Source: Rhodocaloribacter sp964552015 (GTDB taxonomy: Bacteria > Bacteroidota > Rhodothermia > Rhodothermales > ISCAR-4553). Taken from it: DNA of 64,000 bases. The DNA is taken from positions 76,975 through 140,974 of the forward strand of contig CAZKFR010000001.1 of the NCBI GenBank assembly GCA_964552015.1, given 5' to 3'. Made by a program: the position numbers and the translations under genes. Shown here one piece after another: positions 26,016 to 34,176 of this stretch (its first letter is position 1; each line of letters begins with the position of its first letter). The notes below the pieces were generated by a model. That model was not told where the DNA came from. It made no database searches and worked only from the letters and a program-made list of their open reading frames with translations.

Positions 26016-27425
26016 ATGAAGTCGTACCCGAACGTGTTACGTGCTCTTGTCGCTCCGGTGCTCGTGGGCGGTCTGCTGTGGGCCGGGTGTGGCCGGGATC
26101 CCGGCCGGGTGTATACCGAGCACAGCCGGCTCGAAGGGGTGCTAACCCTCGCCACCGCGGGCGACTCGACGGCGGATCACAGCGGGTTCGAGGTGGTCGT
26201 GCTGGACAATTCCACGGGGGACGTAGATACACTCGGCCGGGCCGTCACCGACACGACCGGCTTTTTCGCCATGAACGTCCGGGCGCCGTTTCGCGGGCTC
26301 TTTCCACTCGTGATCAGCCGGGCCGGGACGCAGCTCTATTTCGGTGAATTCGTCGTGGCCGATGGCGATACGGCGCGTATCCAGGCCTCGTTTCCGCTGC
26401 GCATGCCGAACCTGGTGATTCGCGGCTCCCGCGAGAATGGTGCGTGGATGGCCTACCGGAACGCCAAGGACTACCACACCCGCCTGCTCACCGAACGGCT
26501 TCAGGGCGAGGGCTACGATCCGGAGCGTGTGGCCGACGCGATCCGTCAGACGAGTAACCTCATGTGGAACCTGCAGGAGACGTACCCCGGCACGATCGGG
26601 GCGACGGTGGCCGCGGCCGAGGCTGTGCTCATGCTCGACGGATGGGACGACGCCTTGCTCGTGGAGCGAGCCCGGCAGATCCCGCCCGATCACCCGAGCC
26701 TGGTCGAGGTCGTTCGGGCGGCCCGGCGGGCCGAGGCACGCCTCCACGGGCAGGAGGCGGCGCTGGCCCTCGTGCAGGACTTCCAGGCTCGGACGGACGA
26801 CCCCGAGGTCTGGGCCGGCCTGCAGTCCGAGATCGTGCTGGCGTACCTGGACAGCCTGAACGTGGAGGCGGCCCTGGCGGCGGCCGACCTGCTTGCCCGG
26901 CGCGCCCCGACGGGCGACTGGGTGCGCTGGAGTGACCGCGCCCGCTACGAGATGGAAAACCTGCTGCCGGGGATGCCCGCCCCCGCTTTCGCCGCCACCA
27001 CGGTCGACGGGCGCAGCCTACGGCTGGACAGCCTGCGGGGCCGTATCGTGGTGCTGGAGTTCTACGCACCCCGCAACGAGATCTTCCTCCGTGAGGCGGG
27101 TCTGCGGAACCGGCTCTATCGCACCCTCTCGGAGCGGCTGCCCTTTACGGCGCTCGCCATCTCGATGGACCCGGACAGCCTCATCACCGAGGCCTTCCTC
27201 GAGGGGCGCGACATACCGGGGGTGCACATCATCGCGCCGGGCGGCCTGGACGGCCCGCTGGCCGAACTCTACAACGTGAACCTGCTTCCGACGCGCTTCC
27301 TGATCGGTCCGGATGGGCGTATCGTCCGCAAGTTCGTCGGCAGCGCCATGGAGCCACTGCAGGCCGAGATCGCCGCGCTGCTCAACCTCGCGGCAGGAAA
27401 CGATGCCGGTGGACCTCGTCGCTGA
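26016..27425 (+). CDS. Lipoprotein with a TlpA-like thioredoxin fold lacking the CxxC pair
   Basis: A 469-residue exported lipoprotein: signal peptide with lipobox LLWAGC (Cys25). A DUF4369/carboxypeptidase-like beta domain follows (about residues 38-140; LEGVLTLATAGDSTADHSGF, FFAMNVRAPF), then a helical middle (about 145-320), and a TlpA/AhpC-type thioredoxin fold (about 325-460; LLPGMPAPAFAATTVDGRSL, LNVNLLP-like YNVNLLPTRFLIGPDGRIV). Where TlpA proteins have WCxxC, this one reads EFYAPRNEIFL; the only cysteine in the whole protein is the lipid-attached one. It therefore cannot do thiol-disulfide exchange. It sits between gatB and tpiA on the same strand; function unknown. Confidence 0.75.
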   Translation: MKSYPNVLRALVAPVLVGGLLWAGCGRDPGRVYTEHSRLEGVLTLATAGDSTADHSGFEVVVLDNSTGDVDTLGRAVTDTTGFFAMNVRAPFRGLFPLVISRAGTQLYFGEFVVADGDTARIQASFPLRMPNLVIRGSRENGAWMAYRNAKDYHTRLLTERLQGEGYDPERVADAIRQTSNLMWNLQETYPGTIGATVAAAEAVLMLDGWDDALLVERARQIPPDHPSLVEVVRAARRAEARLHGQEAALALVQDFQARTDDPEVWAGLQSEIVLAYLDSLNVEAALAAADLLARRAPTGDWVRWSDRARYEMENLLPGMPAPAFAATTVDGRSLRLDSLRGRIVVLEFYAPRNEIFLREAGLRNRLYRTLSERLPFTALAISMDPDSLITEAFLEGRDIPGVHIIAPGGLDGPLAELYNVNLLPTRFLIGPDGRIVRKFVGSAMEPLQAEIAALLNLAAGNDAGGPRR

Positions 27426-27461
27426 AGCGACCGCGCGTCCCTTCACTCTGAAAACCGAAGA

Positions 27462-28235
27462 ATGCCTATGTTGGTAGCCGGAAACTGGAAGATGCATACG
27501 GACCGGACGTCCGCGATCCAGCTGGCCCGTGAAGTCGTCGAAGCCGTCGGGGCCGTCGAAGAGGTGCAGGTGGCCGTCTGCCCGCCCGCCATCAGCCTCG
27601 ACGCCGTCTTCAGCGTCGTGCACGGGACGCCGGTGCGGCTCGGAGCCCAGAACATGCACGAGGCCGACGGTGGCGCGTTCACCGGCGAAGTCTCCGCGCC
27701 GATGCTCCGCTCGGTCGGGTGCCAGTACGTGATCCTGGGGCATTCCGAGCGTCGCCAGTACTTCGGCGAGACGGACGAAGGCGTCAACCGGAAGGTGAAG
27801 CAGGCGCGCGCCCACCGGCTCGTGCCGATCGTCTGTGTCGGGGAGACCCTGGCGGAGCGGGAAGCCGGTCGGGCCGAGGCGGTGGTGGCCCGGCAGGTGG
27901 AGCGGGCCCTGGCGGGCGTCCATCTCGATGACCCCGCCGAGATCGTGCTGGCGTACGAACCCGTCTGGGCCATCGGGACGGGTCGGACGGCCACGCCGGA
28001 ACAGGCACAGGCCATGCACGCCCTCATCCGGGGCCTCCTGTGTAATCTCTACGGCGAACGGCTCGCTTTTGGCGTCAAGCTTCTCTACGGGGGCAGTGTC
28101 AAACCCGGCAATGCCGCCTCGCTCTTTGCCCAGACCGACGTCGATGGGGGCCTCATCGGCGGGGCCAGTCTCAAGGCCGCTGACTTCGCCGCCATCGTCG
28201 ACGCGGCCGCCCGGCAGGCCCGGCGACGCGCGTAG
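27462..28235 (+). CDS. tpiA: Triosephosphate isomerase
   Basis: A 257-residue TIM-barrel enzyme interconverting dihydroxyacetone phosphate and glyceraldehyde-3-phosphate. All landmarks are present: VAGNWKMH (catalytic Lys), VILGHSERR (catalytic His), the flexible-loop region LAYEPVWAIGTGRTATPEQ (catalytic Glu), and the phosphate-binding LLYGGSVKPGNA and VDGGLIGGASL. The start codon at 27462 (MPMLVAGNWK) gives the normal short N-terminus. It lies 36 bp after the thioredoxin-fold lipoprotein gene and is likely co-transcribed with it. Confidence 0.97.
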   Translation: MPMLVAGNWKMHTDRTSAIQLAREVVEAVGAVEEVQVAVCPPAISLDAVFSVVHGTPVRLGAQNMHEADGGAFTGEVSAPMLRSVGCQYVILGHSERRQYFGETDEGVNRKVKQARAHRLVPIVCVGETLAEREAGRAEAVVARQVERALAGVHLDDPAEIVLAYEPVWAIGTGRTATPEQAQAMHALIRGLLCNLYGERLAFGVKLLYGGSVKPGNAASLFAQTDVDGGLIGGASLKAADFAAIVDAAARQARRRA

Positions 28236-28257
28236 CCCGTCCGGAGGCGTGCGTACG

Positions 28258-28291
28258 ACGACCCGCGAAAACAAGCGGTTCGACGGGTCGT
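28258..28291. repeat. Inverted repeat downstream of tpiA
   Basis: ACGACCCG (28258-28265) and CGGGTCGT (28284-28291) are perfect 8-bp arms separated by 18 bp. It may act as a weak transcription stop after tpiA or as an operator for the plug-domain lipoprotein gene 43 bp downstream. No U-run follows. Confidence 0.4.
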
Positions 28292-28333
28292 ATCACGTGG
28301 GTGAGGAAGGATTCGCCAACCCACGGAGTCGCC

Positions 28334-28738
28334 ATGGACGGACGTATGCTGACCCGCCTCGCGCCGTTGCTCGGGGTAGGGCTTGTGATGCTGATCGGGT
28401 GCAGCGGGCCTGCCCCGAAGTCGATGAAACGAAAGACCGTCGTGCCGGCTAGTGCGCGGGAGGTCAACGTGGAGCGCAAGCTGGCCCAGCGTCAGATCGC
28501 CTTCGTGGAGGAACTGCTCATCGGTGAGCCCGGCGTCTACGTCGACGGGCGCACCGTGCGCATACGCGGCAGTAAGCGCGCTCCGACCTGGGTCATCGAC
28601 GGCATGTATGTCAGCAGTCCCGTCGGCCTGAATCCGCGCGACGTGGCCCGCATGTGGGTCGTCCCGGACGGGAGTGGATACGGGCGGCGCGGTGCCTACG
28701 GCGTGATCATCATCGAGACCCGCGTGGATATGAACTGA
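28334..28738 (+). CDS. Small lipoprotein consisting of a TonB-receptor plug-like domain
   Basis: A 134-residue protein with a lipoprotein signal (LLGVGLVMLIGC, Cys23) followed, after about 35 residues, by a stand-alone domain very like the end of a TonB-dependent receptor plug. It reads FVEELLIGEPGVYVDG, VRIRGSKRAPTWVIDGMYV, LNPRDVARMWVVPDG and GRRGAYGVIIIETR. In receptors the same phrases read roughly vpGV-vRIRG-pLyVIDGv-lnp-dIesIeVlkD-a-iYGsrGanGVilItTk. No barrel follows. The ATG at 28334 is preferred to a GTG at 28301; an ATG at 28346 is also possible. Function unknown; it could dock to TonB or to a receptor. Confidence 0.72.
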   Translation: MDGRMLTRLAPLLGVGLVMLIGCSGPAPKSMKRKTVVPASAREVNVERKLAQRQIAFVEELLIGEPGVYVDGRTVRIRGSKRAPTWVIDGMYVSSPVGLNPRDVARMWVVPDGSGYGRRGAYGVIIIETRVDMN

Positions 28739-28771
28739 TCGCCCGGGTCACCGTCAGCCATCCACGCCCGT

Positions 28772-29062
28772 TCAGGGTAAGCGGACGAACCGTTTGCCCA
28801 CACCCAGATACCGAGTGGTCTCGCCATTGGTATCCAGATGCGTGTACACGCTGAAGAGGTAATACTCTTCGCGATGCGTCCACTTCGTTGCACGCTCCTC
28901 CGGGGTCTCGGAATGTTGCCCGAAAAAAAGGATCGGTGCCTGCTCTTTTTCAGCCTGTATGGCCTGATCCAGGAGGAATTTCTGGAAGTCCTCCTGCCGG
29001 GGGTTGGTCGAATACAGGACAGGCACGAAGATCAGTCCCAGAATGATGATGGCCAGTCTCAC
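28772..29062 (-). CDS. Small exported or membrane-anchored protein, DUF4359-like
   Basis: A 96-residue protein with one N-terminal hydrophobic segment (about residues 2-17) ending in STNP, then a short soluble domain. The pattern TNP-x-EDF-x-x-FLL near the membrane and the closing EEYYLFSVYTHLDTNG with YLGVGKRFVRL match what I know of DUF4359 proteins; this is recognition by eye, not a search. The GTG start at 29062 has a good ribosome site (GAGGAA, 5 bp upstream), one of few in the window. It converges with the plug-domain lipoprotein gene. Function unknown. Confidence 0.6.
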   Translation of the reverse strand: MRLAIIILGLIFVPVLYSTNPRQEDFQKFLLDQAIQAEKEQAPILFFGQHSETPEERATKWTHREEYYLFSVYTHLDTNGETTRYLGVGKRFVRLP

Positions 29063-29295
29063 GGTTCCTCACTGCGATGGTTCAGGGGTTGTTCTTGTGC
29101 CGGTCGGGGAGGGGTTTACGGTGTTATCCGAGGGAAGTATCGTACGATCACGGGGGGCGATAAAGCCGCAAGGGGCAAAAAAAGGGGGGCCTTCGTTCGG
29201 GCGGGATGGTGGAAAAAACGGTGAAGGCACCGTATCCTGAGGGCACGTCCCGCTTCGTACGATGTGCTCGCCTCACCGTAAACCACCGATTCACC
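29063..29295. other. Upstream region of acs with a perfect 10-bp palindrome
   Basis: This 233-bp region lies between the divergent DUF4359-like gene and acs. It contains the perfect palindrome ATCGTACGAT at 29139-29148, with a related CGTACGAT again at about 29265-29275, and an A-rich tract near 29177. The palindrome may be a transcription-factor site controlling acs. No RNA gene is visible. Confidence 0.4.
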
Positions 29296-31251
29296 ATGGC
29301 AGACTCCGTTTCCTCCACCGAGCGGCTGTACGAAGCCCCCGCCGATTTCAAAGCGCGCGCCTACGTGGCCTCCCGCGAAGCGTACGACCGGCTCTACCGC
29401 TGGTCCGTTGAGGACCCCGACGGCTTCTGGCGCGAGCAGGCGAAACGTCTCTTCTGGTTTCACCCTTTCCATACCGTTCGGGATGTCTCGTTCGGACCCG
29501 GCGACGTGCACATGCGCTGGTTCGATGGGGGGCGACTGAACGCGGCCTATAACTGCCTCGATCGCCACCTGGAGCGCCGGGGCGACCGGACGGCCCTCAT
29601 CTTCGAGCCGGACGATCCGGAAGAACCGGCCCGCCACATCACCTACCGCGAACTCTACGAGGAGGTCTGTCGCTTCGCGAACGTGCTGCGTGCCCTTGGC
29701 GTCGAGCGTGGCGACCGGGTAACGATCTACCTGCCGATGATCCCCGAAGTGGCCTGCGCCATGCTGGCCTGCGCGCGTATCGGCGCCGTGCACTCGGTCG
29801 TCTTTGCCGGCTTCTCGCCGGATGCGCTGGCCGACCGGATCCTGGATGCCGACTCCCGGCTGCTCATCACCGCCGACGAGGGGGTGCGCGGCGGCCGGAA
29901 GGTGCCGCTCAAGCACAACGTGGACCGTGCGCTGACCCGGTGCCCGGGCGTCGAGACGGTGCTGGTCGTGCGCCGTACCGGCGGCGACGTAGGCTGGACC
30001 GAGGGCCGGGACGTCTGGTACCACGCGCTCCGGGAGGAAGTGGCCCCCGACTGCCCCGCGCTACCGATGGAGTCCGAAGACCCCCTCTTCATGCTGTACA
30101 CGAGCGGCTCCACCGGCAAACCGAAAGGGGTGCTCCATACCACGGGCGGCTACCTGCTCTATGCCGCGCTGACCCATCAGTATGTCTTCGATTACCACGA
30201 CGGCGACGTGTTCTGGTGTACGGCCGATGTGGGATGGATCACGGGGCATTCCTACATGGTCTACGGCCCGCTGGCCAACGGCGCCACGCAGGTGTTCTTC
30301 GAAGGAACACCGACCTACCCGGATCCCGGGCGTTTCTGGCAGGTGGTCGAAAAGCACCGCGTCAACCAGTTCTATACCGCTCCCACGGCCATCCGGGCGC
30401 TCATGGCCCAGGGGGATGCCTATGTGAAGCGGCACGATCGTTCGTCGCTGCGCCTGCTGGGGAGCGTGGGAGAACCGATCAATCCGGAAGCCTGGCGGTG
30501 GTATTACGAGGTCGTGGGCGAGGGGCGCTGCCCGATCGTCGACACGTGGTGGCAGACCGAGACGGGGGGCATCATGATCAGCCCGCTGCCCGGCGCTATT
30601 CCGCAGAAGCCGGGATCGGCCACGTTGCCCTTCTTTGGCGTGCAGCCCGAGGTCGTCGATGCCAGCGGCCACGTGCTCGACGGTCCTGCCGGGGGTATGC
30701 TCGTCATACGGGACGGCTGGCCCGGCCAGGCCCGCACCCTCTACGGTGACCATGACCGGTTCGTGGAAACGTACTTCAAGCGGTTTCCCGGCAAGTATTT
30801 CACGGGCGACGGATGCCGTCGTGATGCCGACGGCTACTACTGGATCACCGGGCGCGTCGACGATGTGCTGAACGTCTCCGGCCACCGGCTGGGAACGGCC
30901 GAGATCGAGTCGGCGCTCGTGCTGCATCCGGACGTGGCCGAGGCCGCCGTCGTCAGCTTTCCGCACCCGATCAAGGGCAATGGCATTTACGCCTTCGTAA
31001 CGCTCAACGCAGGCGTCGAACCCGACGACGCCCTCCGGCAGGCTCTGAGCGATCTCGTCGTCGAAGAGGTCAGTCCCATTGCGCGGCCGGACAAGATCCA
31101 GTTCGCACCGGCCCTGCCGAAGACCCGCAGCGGCAAGATCATGCGGCGCATCCTGCGCAAGATTGCCGCGGGCCAGACGGACGATCTGGGTGACACCTCG
31201 ACGCTGGCCGACCCGGCCGTCGTCGAGCAGCTGGTCGCCGGCCGGGTCTGA
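29296..31251 (+). CDS. acs: Acetyl-CoA synthetase
   Basis: A 651-residue AMP-forming enzyme that activates acetate to acetyl-CoA. Length and motifs fit Acs: phosphate-binding loop LYTSGSTGKPKGVLHTTGGY, TADVGWITGHSYMVYGPL, GEPINPEAWRWYY, VDTWWQTETGGIMISPLPG, YFTGDGCRRDADGYYWITGR and RVDDVLNVSGHRLGTAEIES. The C-terminal PKTRSGKIMRRILRK contains the Lys that protein acetylases modify in other Acs enzymes. The start MADSVSSTERLYEAP is the family's normal beginning; the open frame upstream overlaps the control region. pckA follows after an assembly gap, a natural pairing for growth on acetate. Confidence 0.96.
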   Translation: MADSVSSTERLYEAPADFKARAYVASREAYDRLYRWSVEDPDGFWREQAKRLFWFHPFHTVRDVSFGPGDVHMRWFDGGRLNAAYNCLDRHLERRGDRTALIFEPDDPEEPARHITYRELYEEVCRFANVLRALGVERGDRVTIYLPMIPEVACAMLACARIGAVHSVVFAGFSPDALADRILDADSRLLITADEGVRGGRKVPLKHNVDRALTRCPGVETVLVVRRTGGDVGWTEGRDVWYHALREEVAPDCPALPMESEDPLFMLYTSGSTGKPKGVLHTTGGYLLYAALTHQYVFDYHDGDVFWCTADVGWITGHSYMVYGPLANGATQVFFEGTPTYPDPGRFWQVVEKHRVNQFYTAPTAIRALMAQGDAYVKRHDRSSLRLLGSVGEPINPEAWRWYYEVVGEGRCPIVDTWWQTETGGIMISPLPGAIPQKPGSATLPFFGVQPEVVDASGHVLDGPAGGMLVIRDGWPGQARTLYGDHDRFVETYFKRFPGKYFTGDGCRRDADGYYWITGRVDDVLNVSGHRLGTAEIESALVLHPDVAEAAVVSFPHPIKGNGIYAFVTLNAGVEPDDALRQALSDLVVEEVSPIARPDKIQFAPALPKTRSGKIMRRILRKIAAGQTDDLGDTSTLADPAVVEQLVAGRV

Positions 31252-31273
31252 TGGGCCGAACGTCATGAACACA

Positions 31274-31309
31274 CCGGCCCCCGGGAGCAGCCGTACGCCC
31301 GGGGGCCGG
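31274..31309 (+). terminator. Strong GC hairpin after acs, at the edge of an assembly gap
   Basis: CCGGCCCCCGGG (31274-31285) and CCCGGGGGCCGG (31298-31309) form a perfect 12-bp stem with a 12-nt loop, 23 bp after the acs stop. The right half is present again beyond the gap (31412-31439) and no U-run follows there, so it may be a factor-independent stop or only an mRNA 3'-end stabiliser. Confidence 0.6.
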
Positions 31310-31311
31310 AG

Positions 31312-31411
31312 NNNNNNNNNNNNNNNNNNNNNNNNNNNNNNNNNNNNNNNNNNNNNNNNNNNNNNNNNNNNNNNNNNNNNNNNNNNNNNNNNNNNNNNNN
31401 NNNNNNNNNNN
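31312..31411. other. Assembly gap of 100 N with identical 28-nt flanks
   Basis: One hundred N. The 28 bases before the gap (31284-31311) are identical to the 28 bases after it (31412-31439). This most likely means the two contigs overlap by 28 bases within the acs hairpin and that the true gap is nil. Confidence 0.97.
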
Positions 31412-31521
31412 GGAGCAGCCGTACGCCCGGGGGCCGGAGCTGTCTGTGAAAACGGCGTTCAAACTTTTTCTGAATACCGGAAGCGCTTCTGGTGCGGGTG
31501 GTTCGATTGATGGTAGAACCT

Positions 31522-31548
31522 TACCTTGAAACGGCCCGCTTCCGGGCC
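31522..31548 (+). promoter_or_regulatory. Putative -7 box and leader hairpin upstream of pckA
   Basis: TACCTTGA at 31522-31529 matches the recurring -7-like pattern, 65 bp before the pckA ATG. At 31533-31548 a perfect 6-bp stem GGCCCG/CGGGCC with loop CTTC follows, the same arrangement as upstream of the VKOR-DsbA gene. A TTCG 16 bp upstream is the best -33 candidate and is weak. Confidence 0.35.
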
Positions 31549-31594
31549 CGGATACGTTGAATCACCCTGAGTGGGACCTGGACGAGGACGACTC

Positions 31595-33187
31595 ATGAAG
31601 GACTTTACGCTTGAAACCTACGGTATTCGCGTGCGGGACATTGTGCGCAACGGGGCGCCGGCCGTGCTGTACGAGGAGGCGATCCGGGTCGATCGTGGTT
31701 CGGCGATCGCCAGCAGCGGTGCGCTGATCACACGCTCCGGCGAGAAGACCGGACGCAGCCCGCTCGACAAACGCATCGTGCGGAATCCCAACACGGAAAA
31801 CGACATCTGGTGGGGAAAGATCAACATCCCGCTTGATGAGCACACGTTCCAGATCAACCGGGAACGGGCCATCGACTACTTCAACACCCGCGATCGGCTC
31901 TACGTGGTGGATGGATTCGCGGGCTGGGATCCGAAGCATCGCATCAAGGTCCGCATCATCTGCACCCGGCCGTACCATGCCCTGTTCATGCACAACATGC
32001 TCATCCGCCCGACGGCCGACGAGCTGGCGCAGTTCGGAGAGCCGGATTACGTGATCTACAACGCAGGGGCTTTCCCGGCCAACAGCCACACCTCGCACAT
32101 GACCTCGAAGACCAGTATCGACCTGTGCTTCGAGGATCGGGAGTTCGTCATCCTCGGTACCGAGTACGCCGGGGAGATGAAGAAGGGCGTCTTCACGATC
32201 ATGAACTACATCATGCCCCGCGACGGGGTGCTCTCGATGCACTGCTCGGCCAACGAGGGCGAGCAGGGGGACGTGACCCTGTTCTTCGGGCTCTCGGGCA
32301 CCGGTAAAACGACCCTCTCGGCCGATCCCCGCCGCCGCCTCATCGGCGATGACGAACATTGCTGGACGGACGACGGGGTGTTCAACATCGAAGGGGGGTG
32401 CTACGCCAAAACGATCGGGCTGTCGGCCGAGAAGGAGCCGGAGATCTGGGAAGCGATCCGGTTCGGCACTGTGCTCGAGAACGTGGTGTACGATCCGGTG
32501 ACGCGTGTCGTGGACTTCGATGACGCCTCGATCACCGAGAATACGCGAGCCTCGTATCCCATCGAATACATCCCCAACGCGAAGGTCCCCTGCATGGGCG
32601 GCCACCCGAAGAACATCATCTTCCTGACGTACGATGCCTTCGGTGTGCTGCCTCCGGTGAGCCGCCTTTCGCCTGCCCAGGCCATGTACCATTTCATCAG
32701 CGGCTACACGGCCAAGGTGGCCGGGACGGAGGTGGGTGTCACCGAGCCGCAGGCGACGTTCTCGGCCTGCTTCGGTGCGGCCTTCATGGTCTGGCATCCG
32801 GCCAAGTATGCCGAGATGCTGGCCGAGAAGATGCGGCGGCACGGTACGACGCTGTGGCTCATCAATACGGGCCTCACGGGCGGGCCGTATGGTACCGGGA
32901 CGCGCATGAAGTTGTCCTACACCCGCGCCATCATCGACGCGATTCACGACGGGACGCTGGCCGGGGTGCCGATGACGACCGACCCGATCTTCGGTGTGGA
33001 GATCCCGACCATGTGCCCCGGTGTGCCTCCGGAGATCCTCGTCCCGCGCAACACCTGGACGGACAAGGACGCCTACGACCGGACGGCACGTAAACTGGCC
33101 GAACTCTTTGCCAAAAACTTCGAGCAGTTCCGGGACAAGTGTTCGGACGAGGTGATCCAGGCCGGGCCTCGCCTGGTCGAGGTCTGA
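31595..33187 (+). CDS. pckA: ATP-dependent phosphoenolpyruvate carboxykinase
   Basis: A 530-residue enzyme converting oxaloacetate and ATP to phosphoenolpyruvate, the entry to gluconeogenesis. It is the ATP form: GLSGTGKTTLSAD (kinase-1a loop), GDDEHCWTDDGVFNIEGGCYAK (kinase-2 and metal site, given here in its key part), SGALITRSGEKTGRSPLDK and the PEPCK signature around NAGAFPANSHTSHMTSKTS. ENTRASYPIEYIPN and INTGLTGGPYGTGTRM are also characteristic. The start MKDFTLETYGI is used; 8 extra codons upstream have no family match. With acs just upstream it fits growth on acetate or amino acids. Confidence 0.97.
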   Translation: MKDFTLETYGIRVRDIVRNGAPAVLYEEAIRVDRGSAIASSGALITRSGEKTGRSPLDKRIVRNPNTENDIWWGKINIPLDEHTFQINRERAIDYFNTRDRLYVVDGFAGWDPKHRIKVRIICTRPYHALFMHNMLIRPTADELAQFGEPDYVIYNAGAFPANSHTSHMTSKTSIDLCFEDREFVILGTEYAGEMKKGVFTIMNYIMPRDGVLSMHCSANEGEQGDVTLFFGLSGTGKTTLSADPRRRLIGDDEHCWTDDGVFNIEGGCYAKTIGLSAEKEPEIWEAIRFGTVLENVVYDPVTRVVDFDDASITENTRASYPIEYIPNAKVPCMGGHPKNIIFLTYDAFGVLPPVSRLSPAQAMYHFISGYTAKVAGTEVGVTEPQATFSACFGAAFMVWHPAKYAEMLAEKMRRHGTTLWLINTGLTGGPYGTGTRMKLSYTRAIIDAIHDGTLAGVPMTTDPIFGVEIPTMCPGVPPEILVPRNTWTDKDAYDRTARKLAELFAKNFEQFRDKCSDEVIQAGPRLVEV

Positions 33188-33208
33188 CGCGGCTTGCCTG
33201 CTCCGTGC

Positions 33209-33244
33209 CGGGCCGGGTGTCGTCAGGAGACGGGGCCCGGCCCG
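33209..33244. terminator. Hairpin between convergent pckA and the NagK-like gene
   Basis: CGGGCCGGG (33209-33217) pairs perfectly with CCCGGCCCG (33236-33244); inside, CGTC and GACG form a second small stem around AGGA. It sits 21 bp after the pckA stop and 25 bp from the end of the minus-strand gene, the position of a bidirectional terminator. No U-run is present. Confidence 0.55.
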
Positions 33245-33269
33245 TGTGTTCCGGGCCTCCGGGGGCGTC

Positions 33270-34175
33270 TCAGCCGTCGGTGTTTGCAAGCCGGCAGGCA
33301 CGGTGCAGGGCCCCCTCTACGGGCGTGGCGATCGGGGCGACGGGCGTCCAGCCGGGGAGTGCCGTCCGGAGGGTCGCTGTCAGGAGCGTGTGGTAATACG
33401 TGTTGTCTGTGACGCCGCCCACGAGGGCGAAGCGAGGTGGGACGGTGGGACAGCGGCCCGTGAGCCAGCACGCCCGCCGGGCGAGGGCGTGGGCCTGGTG
33501 TTCGGTGATGCGTCGGGCTACGGGGTCGCCTCGTTCGGCTTCGGCGAGCAGATCCGGCGCGCACTGCTCCGGAGGCATCTTCTCGGCGTACACCTTTCGG
33601 ATCAACGCCTCGGGGCCGTCGAGGCCGTGGCGCTCCGCCAGGCGGGCCGTCAGCGAGGTGGCAGGGCCGCCGTCGAACGCGTCCGCCACGGCGCGTAGTG
33701 CGGCCCGCCCCAGGGCGAACCCGCTGCCCTCGTCGCCGAGGAGGCGTCCCCACCCGCCGGCCCGGTGAAACGTACCGTCCTCACTTTTCGCCAGGACGAT
33801 CGAGCCCGTCCCGGCCAGAACCAGTAGACCGGCTTCCCCTGCGAAGGCGCCTTCGTGGGCGATCCACACGTCCGGGACCACCTCGAGCGAGGGTACCGGG
33901 ACTGGATCCAGAGCCTCCCGCAGGCCTGTAGCGAGCCGCTCTCGATCGTCCATGCGGCCGGCACCGGCCACGCCGACGCAGACATGCACGGCTTTCACGC
34001 CGGGATACCGCCGGAGCACGTTCCGCAGGAGGCCGCCGAGGTGCCGGACGGCGACCGTGAGGCCGTCCCGCTGGAGGTTGACGCCCGGGGCCTGTGTGGT
34101 CCAGGGCGCCGAGGCGTCGAGGCGGGCCAGCAGGCGCGTCCGGGTTCCCCCGGCGTCGATACCAATACAGAGCAT
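33270..34175 (-). CDS. BadF/BadG-type ATPase, N-acetylglucosamine-kinase-like
   Basis: A 301-residue ASKHA-fold kinase. The phosphate-1 motif is CIGIDAGGTRTRLLARLD at the N-terminus, the catalytic region is LEVVPDVWIAHEGAF, and the phosphate-2 motif is LVLAGTGSIVLAKSEDG. GGWGRLLGDEGSGFALGRAAL and the adenosine motif RFALVGGVTDNTYY are those of eukaryote-like N-acetylglucosamine kinases and the BadF/BadG/BcrA/BcrD family. The likely reaction is phosphorylation of an amino sugar such as GlcNAc from wall or chitin turnover; specificity is inferred. It ends the minus-strand run starting with the PolX-like gene; the penicillin-acylase homologue ends 1 bp before its start codon. Confidence 0.82.
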   Translation of the reverse strand: MLCIGIDAGGTRTRLLARLDASAPWTTQAPGVNLQRDGLTVAVRHLGGLLRNVLRRYPGVKAVHVCVGVAGAGRMDDRERLATGLREALDPVPVPSLEVVPDVWIAHEGAFAGEAGLLVLAGTGSIVLAKSEDGTFHRAGGWGRLLGDEGSGFALGRAALRAVADAFDGGPATSLTARLAERHGLDGPEALIRKVYAEKMPPEQCAPDLLAEAERGDPVARRITEHQAHALARRACWLTGRCPTVPPRFALVGGVTDNTYYHTLLTATLRTALPGWTPVAPIATPVEGALHRACRLANTDG

Positions 34176-34176
34176 A

